Source: Streptomyces violaceusniger | GTDB taxonomy: Bacteria > Actinomycetota > Actinomycetes > Streptomycetales > Streptomycetaceae | Length of the DNA: 64,000 nt | Assembly: GCA_005405945.1 (NCBI GenBank) | Contig: BJHW01000001.1 | Span: forward strand, 3,658,001-3,722,000 | Direction of reading: 5' to 3' | Shown here: one piece after another, positions 47,562 through 56,676 of the stretch | How positions within the stretch are numbered: the stretch's first letter is position 1 | Layout: every line of letters begins with the position of its first letter | The notes under the pieces: generated by a model | The model's database searches: none | What the model saw: the letters and a program-made list of their open reading frames with translations, nothing else | Told to the model about the DNA's origin: nothing | Translations under genes and position numbers: made by a program

Positions 47562-49990
47562 GTGGAAGCGTTCGGCTCGCGATATGTGCGGCGCTGGCCA
47601 CGGTGGCGGCGGCCTGTGCGCTGCTGCCGCTGGTGGATCCGGCGAGCTGGCTGTTGCAGGCCGTCCTGTTGCTGACGGTCCAGAGCGTCACGGGCGTGGC
47701 GGTCCGCCGGGTGCCGCTGGCCCGCCCCCTGACGGTGGCCGCGCAAGGCCTGGTGACGCTGCTGCTGCTCACCCTGGTCTTCGCGCACGACCAGGCGCTG
47801 GGCGGGCTGCTGCCGAGCCCGCAGGCGCTCCACGAGTTCGCGCTGCTGCTGCGCGACGGCGCCGACGACGTGGGGCAGTACGCGATCCCCGCGCCGCTCA
47901 CCGACGGCATCCGGCTGATGCTGGTGGGTGGGGTGCTGGTGATCGGCCTGGTGGTCGACGCGCTCGCGGTGACGTATCGCAGCGCGGCCCCCGCCGGGCT
48001 TCCGCTGCTCGCGCTGTACTCGGTGGCGGCCGGCCTGTCCGACGACGGGAGCGACTGGCTGTGGTTCCTGCTGGCGGCGGCCGGCTATCTGCTGCTGCTC
48101 CTGGCCGAGGGCCGGGACCGGCTGTCCCAGTGGGGCCGGGTCTTCAGCGGCGGCGCCCCGCATCCGGCGGGCATGCCGCCGTCGGGCCTGGCCGGGGCCG
48201 GGGGCAGCCCGGCGCTCGCCCCGGTGCGCACCGGCCGCAGGATCGGCGTGCTGGCGCTCGGCATCGCGCTCGCGGTGCCCGCGGCGCTGCCGTCCCTGGA
48301 CGGCGGGCTGCTGGACCGGCAGGGCGGCAGCGGCGGGTCGGGCAGCGGCGGCGGCACGATCTCGGCGGTCAATCCGCTGGTGTCGCTCCAGGACAGCCTG
48401 AACCAGCCGGAGAACAAGGAGGTGCTGCGCTATCGCACCTCCTCGCAGACCACCCAGGACCTCTATCTGCGGATCGTGGCGCTGGACCGGTTCGACGGCA
48501 CCTCCTGGAAGTCGTCCGAGCGGCATGTCACCGATGTGCCCAGCCAGCTTCCCTCGCCTGCCGGGCTCGGCCCCGCGGTCCGGGTCTCCTCGATCGACAC
48601 CTCGATCTCGGCCGCTGACTGGTACGCGCAGAACTGGCTGCCCCTCCCCTACCCCGCGTCCAGGGTCGAGATCGACGGCCGCTGGCGCTATGAGCCGGAG
48701 GGCCGCACGCTGGTCGGCGACCGCGGCCAGACCACCCGGGGCGCGCGCTACCGGGTCACCAGCCTGCTGGTGGAGCCGACGGCCGAGCAGCTGGCGGCCG
48801 CCCCGGCGCCCCCCTCGCGGCTGCGGAACGAGTACACCGAGGTGCCGGACTCGCTGCCGTCCGTGGTGGCCCGTACGGCCCGGGAGGTGACCGCCGGCGC
48901 GACGAACGCGTACGAGAAGGCGGTCAAGCTCCAGGACTGGTTCGCGGTGAACGGAGGATTCCGTTACGACACCCAGGTGCAGTCCGGCAGCGGCTCGGCC
49001 GCCATCGTCCGGTTCCTGAAGCAGAAGGAGGGCTTCTGCGTCCACTTCTCCTTCTCAATGGCGGCGATGGCCCGGACGCTGGGCATTCCGGCGCGGGTCG
49101 CGGTCGGGTTCACCCCCGGCACCGCCCAGGCGGACGGTTCGGTGTCGGTGGGTCTGAAGGACGCGCACGCCTGGCCGGAGCTGTACTTCGAGGGCGTGGG
49201 CTGGACCCGTTTCGAGCCCACCCCGAGCCGTGGCACCCAGCCCGACTACACGATGGAGCAGACGCCTTCGGACACCCCGACCGACGAGCCGACCACCGAG
49301 CCCACCGAGACCTCCGAGCCGACGGCGGCGCCGACCGCGTCCGACAGCTGCTCCCCGGACATGAAGAAGCTGGGCACCTGTGACGGCGCCGCGGCCCAGC
49401 AGCCGGGCAACGGCGCCTCGGGCGGCGGCTGGTCGGCGACCAAGATCACCAGCTGGAGTTCGCTGGCGTTGCTGCTGGTCGTGGTGCCCCTGTTGCCCAT
49501 GCTGTGGCGTCGGCGGATACGGACCCGCAGACTGGACGGCTCGAGCGGGCGCACCGAGCAGGACGCCGCCGACCGGGTGCTCGCCGCATGGCGTGAACTC
49601 ACCGAGTCTGCCTGGGACTTCGGCGTGCTGCCGGACGACTCGCTGACCTCGCGCAGGGCGGTGGCCCGCATGGTGCGGATCGCCGGGCTCGACGCCGAGC
49701 CGGCCCGGGCGGCGCAGCGGGTGGCCGAGGCCGTCGAGCAGGTGCTGTTCGCACCGCATCCGCGCCCGGTCACGGGCGTCGCGGACGACGTCCGGCTGGT
49801 GCTGGCCGGATTCCGGGCCAAGGCGGGGCGGCGGGAGCGGTTGCGGGCACTGCTGGCCCCTCGGTCCGCGGCCCAGTTGATGTGGGCGGCCGGACAGCGC
49901 TGGTCCGCGCTGGTCGAGCGGTGGGGAGCGCCCCGCTGGGCCCGCTGGGCCTCCCAGCTCCGCACCCCGCGCGGCCAGCAGGAGAACTGA
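47558..49990 (+). CDS. Membrane transglutaminase-like protein (TgpA family)
   Basis: This is an 810-residue protein: five or six helices in the first 210 residues plus one near residue 230, then a large extracellular part. The transglutaminase core has Cys in KEGFCVHFSFSMAAMARTLGIPARVAVGF, His in DAHAWPELYF and Asp or equivalent in GWTRFEPTPS. A Thr/Pro/Glu-rich spacer, one more helix (SLALLLVVVPLLPMLWRR) and a cytoplasmic DUF4129-like domain (ADRVLAAWRELTESAWDFG) complete it. The ATG at 47558 overlaps the DUF58 stop (ATGA). A wall or protein crosslinking role is inferred from the family. Substrates are unknown. Confidence 0.93.
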   Translation: MSGSVRLAICAALATVAAACALLPLVDPASWLLQAVLLLTVQSVTGVAVRRVPLARPLTVAAQGLVTLLLLTLVFAHDQALGGLLPSPQALHEFALLLRDGADDVGQYAIPAPLTDGIRLMLVGGVLVIGLVVDALAVTYRSAAPAGLPLLALYSVAAGLSDDGSDWLWFLLAAAGYLLLLLAEGRDRLSQWGRVFSGGAPHPAGMPPSGLAGAGGSPALAPVRTGRRIGVLALGIALAVPAALPSLDGGLLDRQGGSGGSGSGGGTISAVNPLVSLQDSLNQPENKEVLRYRTSSQTTQDLYLRIVALDRFDGTSWKSSERHVTDVPSQLPSPAGLGPAVRVSSIDTSISAADWYAQNWLPLPYPASRVEIDGRWRYEPEGRTLVGDRGQTTRGARYRVTSLLVEPTAEQLAAAPAPPSRLRNEYTEVPDSLPSVVARTAREVTAGATNAYEKAVKLQDWFAVNGGFRYDTQVQSGSGSAAIVRFLKQKEGFCVHFSFSMAAMARTLGIPARVAVGFTPGTAQADGSVSVGLKDAHAWPELYFEGVGWTRFEPTPSRGTQPDYTMEQTPSDTPTDEPTTEPTETSEPTAAPTASDSCSPDMKKLGTCDGAAAQQPGNGASGGGWSATKITSWSSLALLLVVVPLLPMLWRRRIRTRRLDGSSGRTEQDAADRVLAAWRELTESAWDFGVLPDDSLTSRRAVARMVRIAGLDAEPARAAQRVAEAVEQVLFAPHPRPVTGVADDVRLVLAGFRAKAGRRERLRALLAPRSAAQLMWAAGQRWSALVERWGAPRWARWASQLRTPRGQQEN

Positions 49991-50010
49991 TCCCCCGGGC
50001 GGCCCTGAGC

Positions 50011-50057
50011 GCCCACAGCTGAGCCCCCGCGGCGCGCGCGGGGGCTCAGCTGTGGGC
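50011..50057. terminator. Strong hairpin terminator (21-bp stem)
   Basis: Arms at 50011-50031 and 50037-50057 (GCCCACAGCTGAGCCCCCGC...) are perfectly complementary, with a 5-nt loop, 20 bp after the transglutaminase stop. It ends the MoxR operon. The rest of the 248-bp gap to 50238 is short GC-rich repeats with no gene. Confidence 0.88.
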
Positions 50058-50238
50058 GGAAGGGGCTACGGCAGGCTCGGCCGCAGGCGGAAAGCTGCGG
50101 CACGGCAGAAGGGCTACGGCGCGACCGAAGGGCCACAGCGCGGAAGCGCACCGCGGAAGCACGCTGCGGAAGCGCACCGCACGGTTGAGGGGCGGCCGCC
50201 AGTCGGCGACCGCCCCTCAACCGCTCATCCGTGAATTC

Positions 50239-50631
50239 TCAGTGACCCTGCTCATCACGGCGCCGCTGCCACCGCTCCTCGATGCGTGTCATCATCGAGC
50301 GGCGCTGACGGCCCTGACGGCGGGGAGCCGCCCCGCCGCCACGCTGTGCCTCGCCGGGTTTGGGAGCCTTACGCCAACCGGTCACCGCGAGCACCGCGCA
50401 TCCCAGCATGATCAGGAAGCCCACCACGCTGATCCAGATCTGGGGAACGATCACCCCGACCATGAGGAGTGCGATGCCCACCAGAAAACCCGCGACCGCC
50501 TGGTAGACCCGTCGCCGGGTGTACGTTCGCAGGCCGCTTCCCTCAAGCGCTGTCGCGAACTTGGGATCTTCGGCGTACAGCGCTCGCTCCATTTGCTCGA
50601 GCATGCGCTGCTCGTGCTCCGAGAGCGGCAC
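50239..50631 (-). CDS. DUF3040 membrane protein
   Basis: This is a 130-residue protein. The N-terminus VPLSEHEQRMLEQMERALYAEDPKFATAL is the DUF3040 hallmark. Two helices follow (AVAGFLVGIALLMVGVIV and IWISVVGFLIMLGCAVLAVTG), then a basic C-terminal tail. GTG 50631 is preceded by AGGAGG. It is found beside the dcw cluster throughout Streptomyces, and I recall the S. coelicolor counterpart being linked to the sporulation wall-synthesis complex. That link is recalled, not shown here. It converges with the MoxR operon. Confidence 0.9.
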   Translation of the reverse strand: MPLSEHEQRMLEQMERALYAEDPKFATALEGSGLRTYTRRRVYQAVAGFLVGIALLMVGVIVPQIWISVVGFLIMLGCAVLAVTGWRKAPKPGEAQRGGGAAPRRQGRQRRSMMTRIEERWQRRRDEQGH

Positions 50632-50903
50632 GGAGTCCTCCTACTCGTCGGTCGCGGGGGGCGACCGGGTGCGACCCTTTCAGGATAGGCAGGGAATCGC
50701 CCCCGTGAAACCCGCCCCTCAACGCCAATTCGCCCACCCCTTCGGGCGTGGCGAAAGTTGACGCTGAGACGTCCATTCCCCTCCCGCCGATTGGCCATGC
50801 CGGACGGTGTACCCCGATCATACGGCGCCGGGCGTCCAATCGGGTCTCCTGTGGCCGACTCCACCTGCGCCGCCCGTCGCCGGGTGGGGGCGGGAGGAGC
50901 GCT

Positions 50904-51685
50904 CTAGTCCCGCTCGGCGAGAACGTGCAGCTGAGTGGCGACGGAGCGGAAGGCGGGCAGCTCGGCGGCGGCCTCCTCCAGCTGCAACAGGGCGTCCAGC
51001 GCCCCGGGCTCGGTGTCCACGAGCACCCCGGGGACAAGATCGGCGAAAACTCGCACCCCGTGCACCGCGGCGATCTCCAGACCGGCCGCGCGCACCAACT
51101 CGGACAGCTGGCCCTCGGTGAAGCGGCGCGGCATCGGGTCCCCGGAGCCCCAGCGGCCCTCGGGATCAGTAAGCGCTTGCCGGGCCTCGGTGAAGTGACC
51201 GGCCAGGGCGCGGGCCAGCACGGCGCCGCCCAGGCCCGCGGCGAGCACGCTGAGGGTCCCGGCGGGGCGCAGGGCCGCCGCCGCGTTCCGCAGCCCCTCG
51301 GCGGGGTCGTCCACGTACTCCAGCACGCCATGGCAGAGCACCACGTCGTAACCGCCCCGCTCCGCCACGTCGAACAGCCCGTGGGCATCGCCCTGCACCC
51401 CGCGCACCCGGTCGGCGACCCCGGCCTCGGCGGCCCGCCGCTCCAGCGCGAACAGCGCGTTCGGGCTCGGGTCGACCACGGTGACGCGGTGGCCGAGGCG
51501 GGCCACGGGGACGGCGAAATTGCCGCTGCCGCCGCCGGTGTCCAGGACGTCCAGCGCGCCGTGCACGGCCTCTCCCCGGCGGGCTCCCGGCCCGTGGCCT
51601 TGGCCCGGCGTTCCAGGGCGTCTTTCAGGACCTCCCAGACCACGGCGGTACGGAGGGACGCACGGGGGCGCTGCGGGTCTGACAC
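50904..51685 (-). CDS. Class I SAM-dependent methyltransferase (apparent frameshift)
   Basis: The restored product is about 260 residues from GTG 51685 (VSDPQRPRASLRTAVVWEVLKDAL). The SAM loop is DVLDTGGGSGNFAVPVARLG, followed by VVDPSPNALFALERRA and the GYDVVLCHGVLEYVDDP motif. The pattern resembles SmtA/CmoM-like methyltransferases. The frame breaks near 51574-51577. One more G on the coding strand joins GREPAGG to EAVHGALDVL. The substrate is unknown. It is followed downstream by the gap holding DUF3040 promoters. Upstream are tandem repeats. Confidence 0.85.
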
Positions 51686-51775
51686 GGCGGGTGGCTCCTC
51701 GGCGCGGTGCCGCCACCACCCGGAGGCGGTGACGACGGCTTGCTGGACGTCGGCCCTCCCAGCCTATTGCCTCCG

Positions 51776-52011
51776 TGGGGCGGGCCGCGCCGAGGCGGCC
51801 GGCGGACCGGCGCCACGCGGATACCGGGCCCCACGCGGGCACCGGGCCGCCCCGGCGCGGACACCCGACCGCCCCACGCAGGCACCGGGCCGCCCCCGGC
51901 GCGGACACCGAGCCGCCCCCGGCGCGGACACCGAGCCGCCCCCGGCGCGGATACCGAGCCGCCCCCGGCGCGGACACCGAGCCGCCCCCGGCGCGGATAC
52001 CGGGCCGCCTC
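51776..52011. repeat. 23-bp tandem repeats between methyltransferase and HEPN genes
   Basis: The 326-bp gap 51686-52011 has no supported gene. Five near-perfect 23-bp units (CCGCCCCCGGCGCGGA, then C/T, then ACCGAG) run at 51890-51912, 51913-51935, 51936-51958, 51959-51981 and 51982-52004. Degraded copies of the same unit reach back to about 51800. Because 23 is not a multiple of three, reading frames cycle through the array, which explains the apparent proteins made of repeats. Confidence 0.85.
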
Positions 52012-52542
52012 TCAGGCCCCCGTCGGGCCCGGCTCGTCGTCCGGCCTCTGGTGGGGCAGGGCCGGCTGCAGCATCAGCATGCGCTCCACCAGGCGCAGGA
52101 ACATCGCGGTGGCGCGCAGCAGATCGTCCGCGTCCCGCGGGCTCGCGGCGCCCTGTATCCCCGCCTCGGCGCGGGCCCGGCGCTCGGCGCCGGAGGCGAA
52201 CAGGGCGCTCCACTCGGCCAGTTCGGGAGCGACCTCGGGCAGCACCTCCCAGGCGCTGCGGATCCGGGCGCGGCGGCGCGCGGTGGACTCGGGTCGGCCG
52301 CGCACGGCGAGCACGGCGGCGGCCGTGCGCAGTGCGGCCAGATGCGCGGTCGCAAAGCGCTCGTTGGGGGTCTCGAGCGCGGCGGCCTCCTCCAGGCCCT
52401 CATGGGCCTGGGTGAGCAGGGCCGCGGCGGCGGGCGGGGCGGACGCGCGGCGCAGCACGGGGTGGACATCGCTCGCGGGGCCGGTCAACGAGGGGGCAGG
52501 GGCGGCGGCACGGTGCCGGCGCGCTGCGGCGGTACTGGCCAT
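52012..52542 (-). CDS. SAV_6107-family HEPN-domain protein
   Basis: This is a 176-residue, all-helical protein from ATG 52542 (MASTAAARRHRAAAPAPSL) with AGGAGG 7-12 bp upstream. The region from LLTQAHEGLEEAAALETPNERFATAHLAALRTAAAVLAVRGRP to DDLLRATAMFLRLVERMLM matches the actinobacterial SAV_6107-type HEPN family as I recall it. HEPN domains are often RNases or nucleotide-binding partners, but the usual RNase motif R-x4-6-H is not evident here. It is divergent from the ABC/YhgE operon. Its function is unknown. Confidence 0.75.
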   Translation of the reverse strand: MASTAAARRHRAAAPAPSLTGPASDVHPVLRRASAPPAAAALLTQAHEGLEEAAALETPNERFATAHLAALRTAAAVLAVRGRPESTARRRARIRSAWEVLPEVAPELAEWSALFASGAERRARAEAGIQGAASPRDADDLLRATAMFLRLVERMLMLQPALPHQRPDDEPGPTGA

Positions 52543-52695
52543 GACGAACCTCCTGTCGTCGCGTGGCGGCCGCTCGTGTGGTAAAGCGACCGCCGTATGG
52601 GGCCATCGTGGGGCACACCACTGACAATCGGCCCTGACCAGCGCGAACACCCCCGGTGTCACGCCCCGCTCCGCCATGCCTCATACTGTTTTTGC

Positions 52696-52709
52696 ACTGA
52701 CCAGTCAGT
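52696..52709. promoter_or_regulatory. Candidate TetR operator in front of the ABC/YhgE operon
   Basis: ACTGAC (52696-52701) and GTCAGT (52704-52709) form a perfect inverted repeat with a 2-bp spacer. It lies 15 bp before the proposed GTG of the ABC ATPase gene and so may overlap its promoter. The TetR gene at the end of the same operon is the obvious candidate ligand. Binding is inferred. Confidence 0.65.
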
Positions 52710-52723
52710 TCAAAAGCAAGGAA

Positions 52724-53566
52724 GTGATCTGTGTGGGGGGCACCCCAGAAGCGGAGACCGGGGCGGCGGTGACGGCCGAGGGGCTCGGCGTCAGGGGGTC
52801 GCACGGCTGGGCGTTCCGCGGTGCCGACATCGCCGCCGACCCGGGTGCGCTGATCGCCGTCGAGGGCCCGTCAGGCTCCGGACGCACCTCCCTGCTGCTC
52901 ACGCTCACCGGCCGGATGCGCCCCAGCGAGGGACACGGCGGTGTCGGTGGCTTGCGGGTGCCCCAACAGATGGCGCGTATACGCCGGATCAGCGCGCTCG
53001 CGCATGTGCCGGGCGTCGCCGAGCTCGACCCGGTGCTCACGGTCGCCGAGCACCTGCGCGAGCGGGCCCTGCTGCGGCGCCGGTTCGCCGACTCCCCGCG
53101 CGGGCTGCTGCGCCCGCGCCGGGAGCGGGCCGCCGCATCCCGGGCCGCGATCGACGCCGCCCTTACGGCCGCCGGGCTGGACCTCGACGCGCTGCCCAAG
53201 GGGCCGCGTACGGCCGTACGGGACCTGGAGCGGCTGGAGGCGCTGCGGCTGTCGATCGCGCTCGCGCTCATCGCCCGGCCGCGGCTGCTGGCCGTCGACG
53301 ACGCCGATCTGAAGCTCTCGGACGCCGACCGAGAGCGGGCCTGGGCGCTGCTGCGGGAGATCGCGGAGGGCGGCACCACGGTCCTCGCGGTGTGCAGCCA
53401 GGCCCCGGCCGACGCGGTCGTGGTCCGCACCGCGTGCACCGCCGCGGAGAACGGCGAGGAGGCCCGCCGGGCCCAGAAGGCCGACGCGCCCGCCGCCGAC
53501 GGACACGAACCCGACGAGAACGAGGAGGGGCCGGCGGATGCGCTCGCCGAAACTCGCCGCACTTGA
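52724..53566 (+). CDS. ABC-type ATPase domain protein, partner of YhgE/Pip
   Basis: This protein of about 280 residues from GTG 52724 (VICVGGTPEAE) has Walker A GPSGSGRTSLLLTLTG. Walker B is weak (PRLLAVDDADL), and the expected LSGGQ signature is replaced by RDLERLEALRLSIALALIARPRL, so ATP hydrolysis may be altered. The frame is open upstream through the operator, which is not used. The last codons overlap the start of the YhgE/Pip gene by 29 bp, so they are coupled. It probably energises or regulates that membrane protein. Confidence 0.82.
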   Translation: MICVGGTPEAETGAAVTAEGLGVRGSHGWAFRGADIAADPGALIAVEGPSGSGRTSLLLTLTGRMRPSEGHGGVGGLRVPQQMARIRRISALAHVPGVAELDPVLTVAEHLRERALLRRRFADSPRGLLRPRRERAAASRAAIDAALTAAGLDLDALPKGPRTAVRDLERLEALRLSIALALIARPRLLAVDDADLKLSDADRERAWALLREIAEGGTTVLAVCSQAPADAVVVRTACTAAENGEEARRAQKADAPAADGHEPDENEEGPADALAETRRT

Positions 53567-55622
53567 GCTGAAGCGGTTCGGGAGGGGCAGGCTGCCGCGC
53601 GCGGCGCTCGCCGCCCTGCTCCTGCTGCCGCTGCTCTACGGCGCGCTGTACCTGTGGTCCTTCTGGGATCCGTACGGCAAGCTGAACAAGATCCCGGTCG
53701 CCCTCGTCAACTCGGACTCCGGCGCCACCGTGAAGGGCAAACACCTCGCCGCGGGCGACGACATCACCGACAAGCTGCTCGACAGCGAGACCTTCGACTG
53801 GCACCCCACGAGCGCCGCCGAGGCCCGTAAGGGCGTCGCCGACGGCACGTACTACCTCTCGCTGACCGTTCCCCCGGACTTCAGCCGGCAGATCGCCTCC
53901 AGCTCCGGCGAGTCCCCGGAGACCGGCGCCCTCAAGGTGCGCACCAACGACGCCAACAACTACATCGTCGGCCAGATCTCCCGCTCGGTCTTCTCCGAGG
54001 TGCGCGCCGCGGCCTCCACCAAGGCGTCCCGCGGCTTCTACGACAACATCTTCATCTCCTTCGCCGACATCCACGGCGAGACGGAGAAGGCCGCCAAGAG
54101 CGTCGACAAGCTCGGTCAGGGCATCGGCAAGGCCAAGAAGGGCGCGGACGACCTCGCCAAGGGCCTGGCGAAGGCCAAGGAGGGCAGCCGCGATCTGAAG
54201 TCCGGGCTCGGCACGCTCTACAAGGGCTCCGGGACGCTCGAGACCGGCGCGGGCGGGGTCGCCGACGGCACCCAGTCCCTGTCCGACAAGGTCAACGACG
54301 TGGCGGCCAAGGTCCGCCCGTTCCTCAAGGAGCACGGCAAGGAGATCGGGGACATCTCCCAACTGGTCGCCGACGCCTCCCAGAAGGCGTCCGACAACCT
54401 CGACACCCTGCCCGAGACGACCTCCACGGCGGCCACCAAGGCCCGTAAGGCCTCCGACGTCCTCGCCGCCGACTACCGGACCCGCTGCGAGGGCGCGGTG
54501 CCCACCGGCCCGGACTGCCCCGCGCTGAAGAAGTCGGTGGCGGCGGCCGACACCGCAGCCGATGTGGCCGAGGACGTCAACAAGCTGGTCCAGGACCACA
54601 CCGGCCAACTCGACACCCTCGGCGGCCATCTGGACGATCTGCACGACCAGGCGCTCTGGCTCGCGCACAACGCCCCGCACCTGGACACCGACCTCGACTC
54701 CGCCGTACGGAAGATCAACACCCTCAACTCCGGGGCGCAGAAGGTCGCCAAGGGCGCCGGAACCCTGCACACCGGGCTGAGCACCGCCAAGACCGGCGCG
54801 TCCGACCTCGACAGTGGCGTCGGTAAGGCACGCGGCGGCGCGGACACCCTGGGCGGCGGGATGTACCGGCTCGTGGACGGCTCCGGGAAGCTCTCGGGCG
54901 GTCTGCACGACGGCGCCGCCAAGATCCCCCACTACGGCAAGCAGGACCGGGACGCCCGTACTGAGGTGATGTCGGATCCGGTGCGGCTGGTCAACCAGGC
55001 GTTGCACAAGGCGCCCAACTACGGCACGGGCTTCGCCCCGTACTTCATCCCGCTCTCCCTGTGGGTCGGCGCGATGGTGGCCTACATGCTGATCCAGCCG
55101 CTCAACGGGCGCGCGCTCGCGGCGGGCGCCTCCTCCTGGCGGATCGCGTTCGCGGGCTGGCTGCCGGTCGCCGCGATCGGTGTGCTCCAGACGCTGGCCC
55201 TGATGGCGGTGTTGCACTGGGCGATCGGGCTCGAGATGGTGCGGGCCGCGGGCACGCTCGGCTTCCTGATGCTGGTGACGGCCTGTTTCGCGGCGATCGT
55301 GCAGTGGCTGAACGCCCGCTTCGGACCGGCCGGCCGGATCCTGGTCCTGGCCCTGCTGATGCTCCAGTTGACCTCGGCGGGCGGCACCTATCCGGTGCAG
55401 ACCAGTCCGCGCTTCTTCAACGCCATCCACCCCTTCCTGCCGATGAGCTACGTGGTGGACGGGCTGCGCCGGCTGATCACCGGCGGCGGACTCGGCCCGG
55501 TGTGGCTGGCCTGTGGGGTGCTCCTCGGATTCACCGCGGCCGCCCTGGCGCTCACCGCGTGGTCGGCGCGGCGCCGGCAGGTGTGGACGGTGGACCGGCT
55601 GCACCCGGAGCTGAGTCTGTGA
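53538..55622 (+). CDS. YhgE/Pip-domain ABC-2-like membrane protein
   Basis: This is a 694-residue protein. It has one helix near the N-terminus (LPRAALAALLLLPLLYGALYLWSFWDPYGKLNKIPVALVNSDSG, the YhgE/Pip entry motif), a very long extracellular part of about 450 residues with repeated Lys/Gly/Ala and heptad-like segments (KLGQGIGKAKKGADDLAKGLAKAKEG), and five or six helices at the end (from YFIPLSLWVGAMVAYMLI). It is related to phage-infection-protein and type VII-associated membrane proteins. An export or wall-linked role is inferred. It is followed by its probable regulator TetR. Confidence 0.93.
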   Translation: MRSPKLAALELKRFGRGRLPRAALAALLLLPLLYGALYLWSFWDPYGKLNKIPVALVNSDSGATVKGKHLAAGDDITDKLLDSETFDWHPTSAAEARKGVADGTYYLSLTVPPDFSRQIASSSGESPETGALKVRTNDANNYIVGQISRSVFSEVRAAASTKASRGFYDNIFISFADIHGETEKAAKSVDKLGQGIGKAKKGADDLAKGLAKAKEGSRDLKSGLGTLYKGSGTLETGAGGVADGTQSLSDKVNDVAAKVRPFLKEHGKEIGDISQLVADASQKASDNLDTLPETTSTAATKARKASDVLAADYRTRCEGAVPTGPDCPALKKSVAAADTAADVAEDVNKLVQDHTGQLDTLGGHLDDLHDQALWLAHNAPHLDTDLDSAVRKINTLNSGAQKVAKGAGTLHTGLSTAKTGASDLDSGVGKARGGADTLGGGMYRLVDGSGKLSGGLHDGAAKIPHYGKQDRDARTEVMSDPVRLVNQALHKAPNYGTGFAPYFIPLSLWVGAMVAYMLIQPLNGRALAAGASSWRIAFAGWLPVAAIGVLQTLALMAVLHWAIGLEMVRAAGTLGFLMLVTACFAAIVQWLNARFGPAGRILVLALLMLQLTSAGGTYPVQTSPRFFNAIHPFLPMSYVVDGLRRLITGGGLGPVWLACGVLLGFTAAALALTAWSARRRQVWTVDRLHPELSL

Positions 55623-55657
55623 GCGGGATAACATCGACAACGGGCAGAATCGGCGCC

Positions 55658-56278
55658 ATGGACAGCAGCAGCACGCGCCGCCAGGCCACGCGGCAGAAAC
55701 TCTTCGAGGCAGCGGTCACCCTCATCGCGGAACAGGGCTTCTCCTCCACCACCGTGGACGAGATCGCCGAGCGGGCCGGGGTGGCCAAGGGCACGGTCTA
55801 CTACAACTTCGCCAGCAAGACCGTGCTCTTCGAGGAGCTGCTGCGGCACGGCATCGAGCTGCTGACCGCCTCGCTCCAGACCGCCGCCGACGAGAACGCC
55901 GAGCGCGGCGGCAGCCATGTGGACGCGCTGGACGCCATGGTCCGGGCCGGGCTCGACTTCATCTCCCGCTATCCGTCCCTGACCCAGCTGTACGTGGCCG
56001 AGCTGTGGCGCACCAACCGTGCCTGGCAGTCCACGTTGATGATGGTCCGGCAGCGGGCCATAGCGGTGATCGAGACCGAGCTGCGGGCCGGGGTGGCCGC
56101 GCATGAGCTCAGCGAGGACATCGACATCCCGCTGACGGCCTCGGCGCTGTTCGGGATGGTGCTGGTGGCCGCGCTGGACTGGCAGTCCTATCAGCCGGAG
56201 CGGTCGCTGGAGGATGTGCACGCGGCGCTGTCAAGGCTGCTTCAGGGCCGCGTCGGCGGGACCGTGGCCTCCGGATAG
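55658..56278 (+). CDS. TetR/AcrR-family transcriptional regulator
   Basis: This is a 206-residue regulator from ATG 55658. The N-terminal helix-turn-helix domain reads RQKLFEAAVTLIAEQGFSSTTVDEIAERAGVAKGTVYYNFASKTVLFEELL. The C-terminal ligand domain is of the TetR_C type. It lies 35 bp after YhgE/Pip on the same strand. The palindrome at 52696-52709 before the first gene of the operon fits autoregulation by this protein. The inducing ligand is unknown. Confidence 0.93.
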   Translation: MDSSSTRRQATRQKLFEAAVTLIAEQGFSSTTVDEIAERAGVAKGTVYYNFASKTVLFEELLRHGIELLTASLQTAADENAERGGSHVDALDAMVRAGLDFISRYPSLTQLYVAELWRTNRAWQSTLMMVRQRAIAVIETELRAGVAAHELSEDIDIPLTASALFGMVLVAALDWQSYQPERSLEDVHAALSRLLQGRVGGTVASG

Positions 56279-56676
56279 GAGCCGTAGCCTCCGGCTAGGA
56301 GCCATGGCCTCCTGATGGCCGAGCGGACGAAACAGCCCCGGAGGAAAGCAGAAGGCGCTGTTCCGGCAGACCGACCTTCATCGACCTGACCGGAACAGCG
56401 CCTCCCCCCGTAACTCCCCGTACTTCCCCCGTTGGAGGCTCCTGGTCCGGAGACTCCCGGTGACTCCCACCTTTCGTCCGGGCCCGCGCCTTCCGCCGCC
56501 CCGTGCCGGCGGTGCGACGCGTGGCCCTTCCGTGTGCTCCACTCTCTCGTCCGGGCAGGTGGCGGCCCATCCGCGCGGCTACTCATCTCCCCGGCTGAGT
56601 ACGCGTACTCAGCCCTGCGCGTTCGTCCCCAGGCACGGTGACCCGGCTGTCGGTGGGGGCGGATAAAGTCACGGTC
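56279..56676. other. 398-bp gap with a terminator; no gene
   Basis: The gap between the TetR gene and the desaturase-like gene holds short repeats of AGGAGCC(A/G)T near 56277-56305, the terminator at 56353-56403, and a stretch with TGAGTACGCGTACTCAG (56596-56612), a near-perfect palindrome that could be an operator for the downstream gene. No protein frame here is convincing. Confidence 0.55.
56353..56403. terminator. Hairpin terminator after the TetR gene
   Basis: AGGCGCTGTTCCGG (56353-56366) pairs perfectly with CCGGAACAGCGCCT (56390-56403) across a 23-nt loop that is itself partly self-complementary. Confidence 0.75.

Noticed and set aside
51890..52012. Repeats as a possible CRISPR array
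   Set aside because: The units abut with no unique spacers, so this is a plain tandem repeat.
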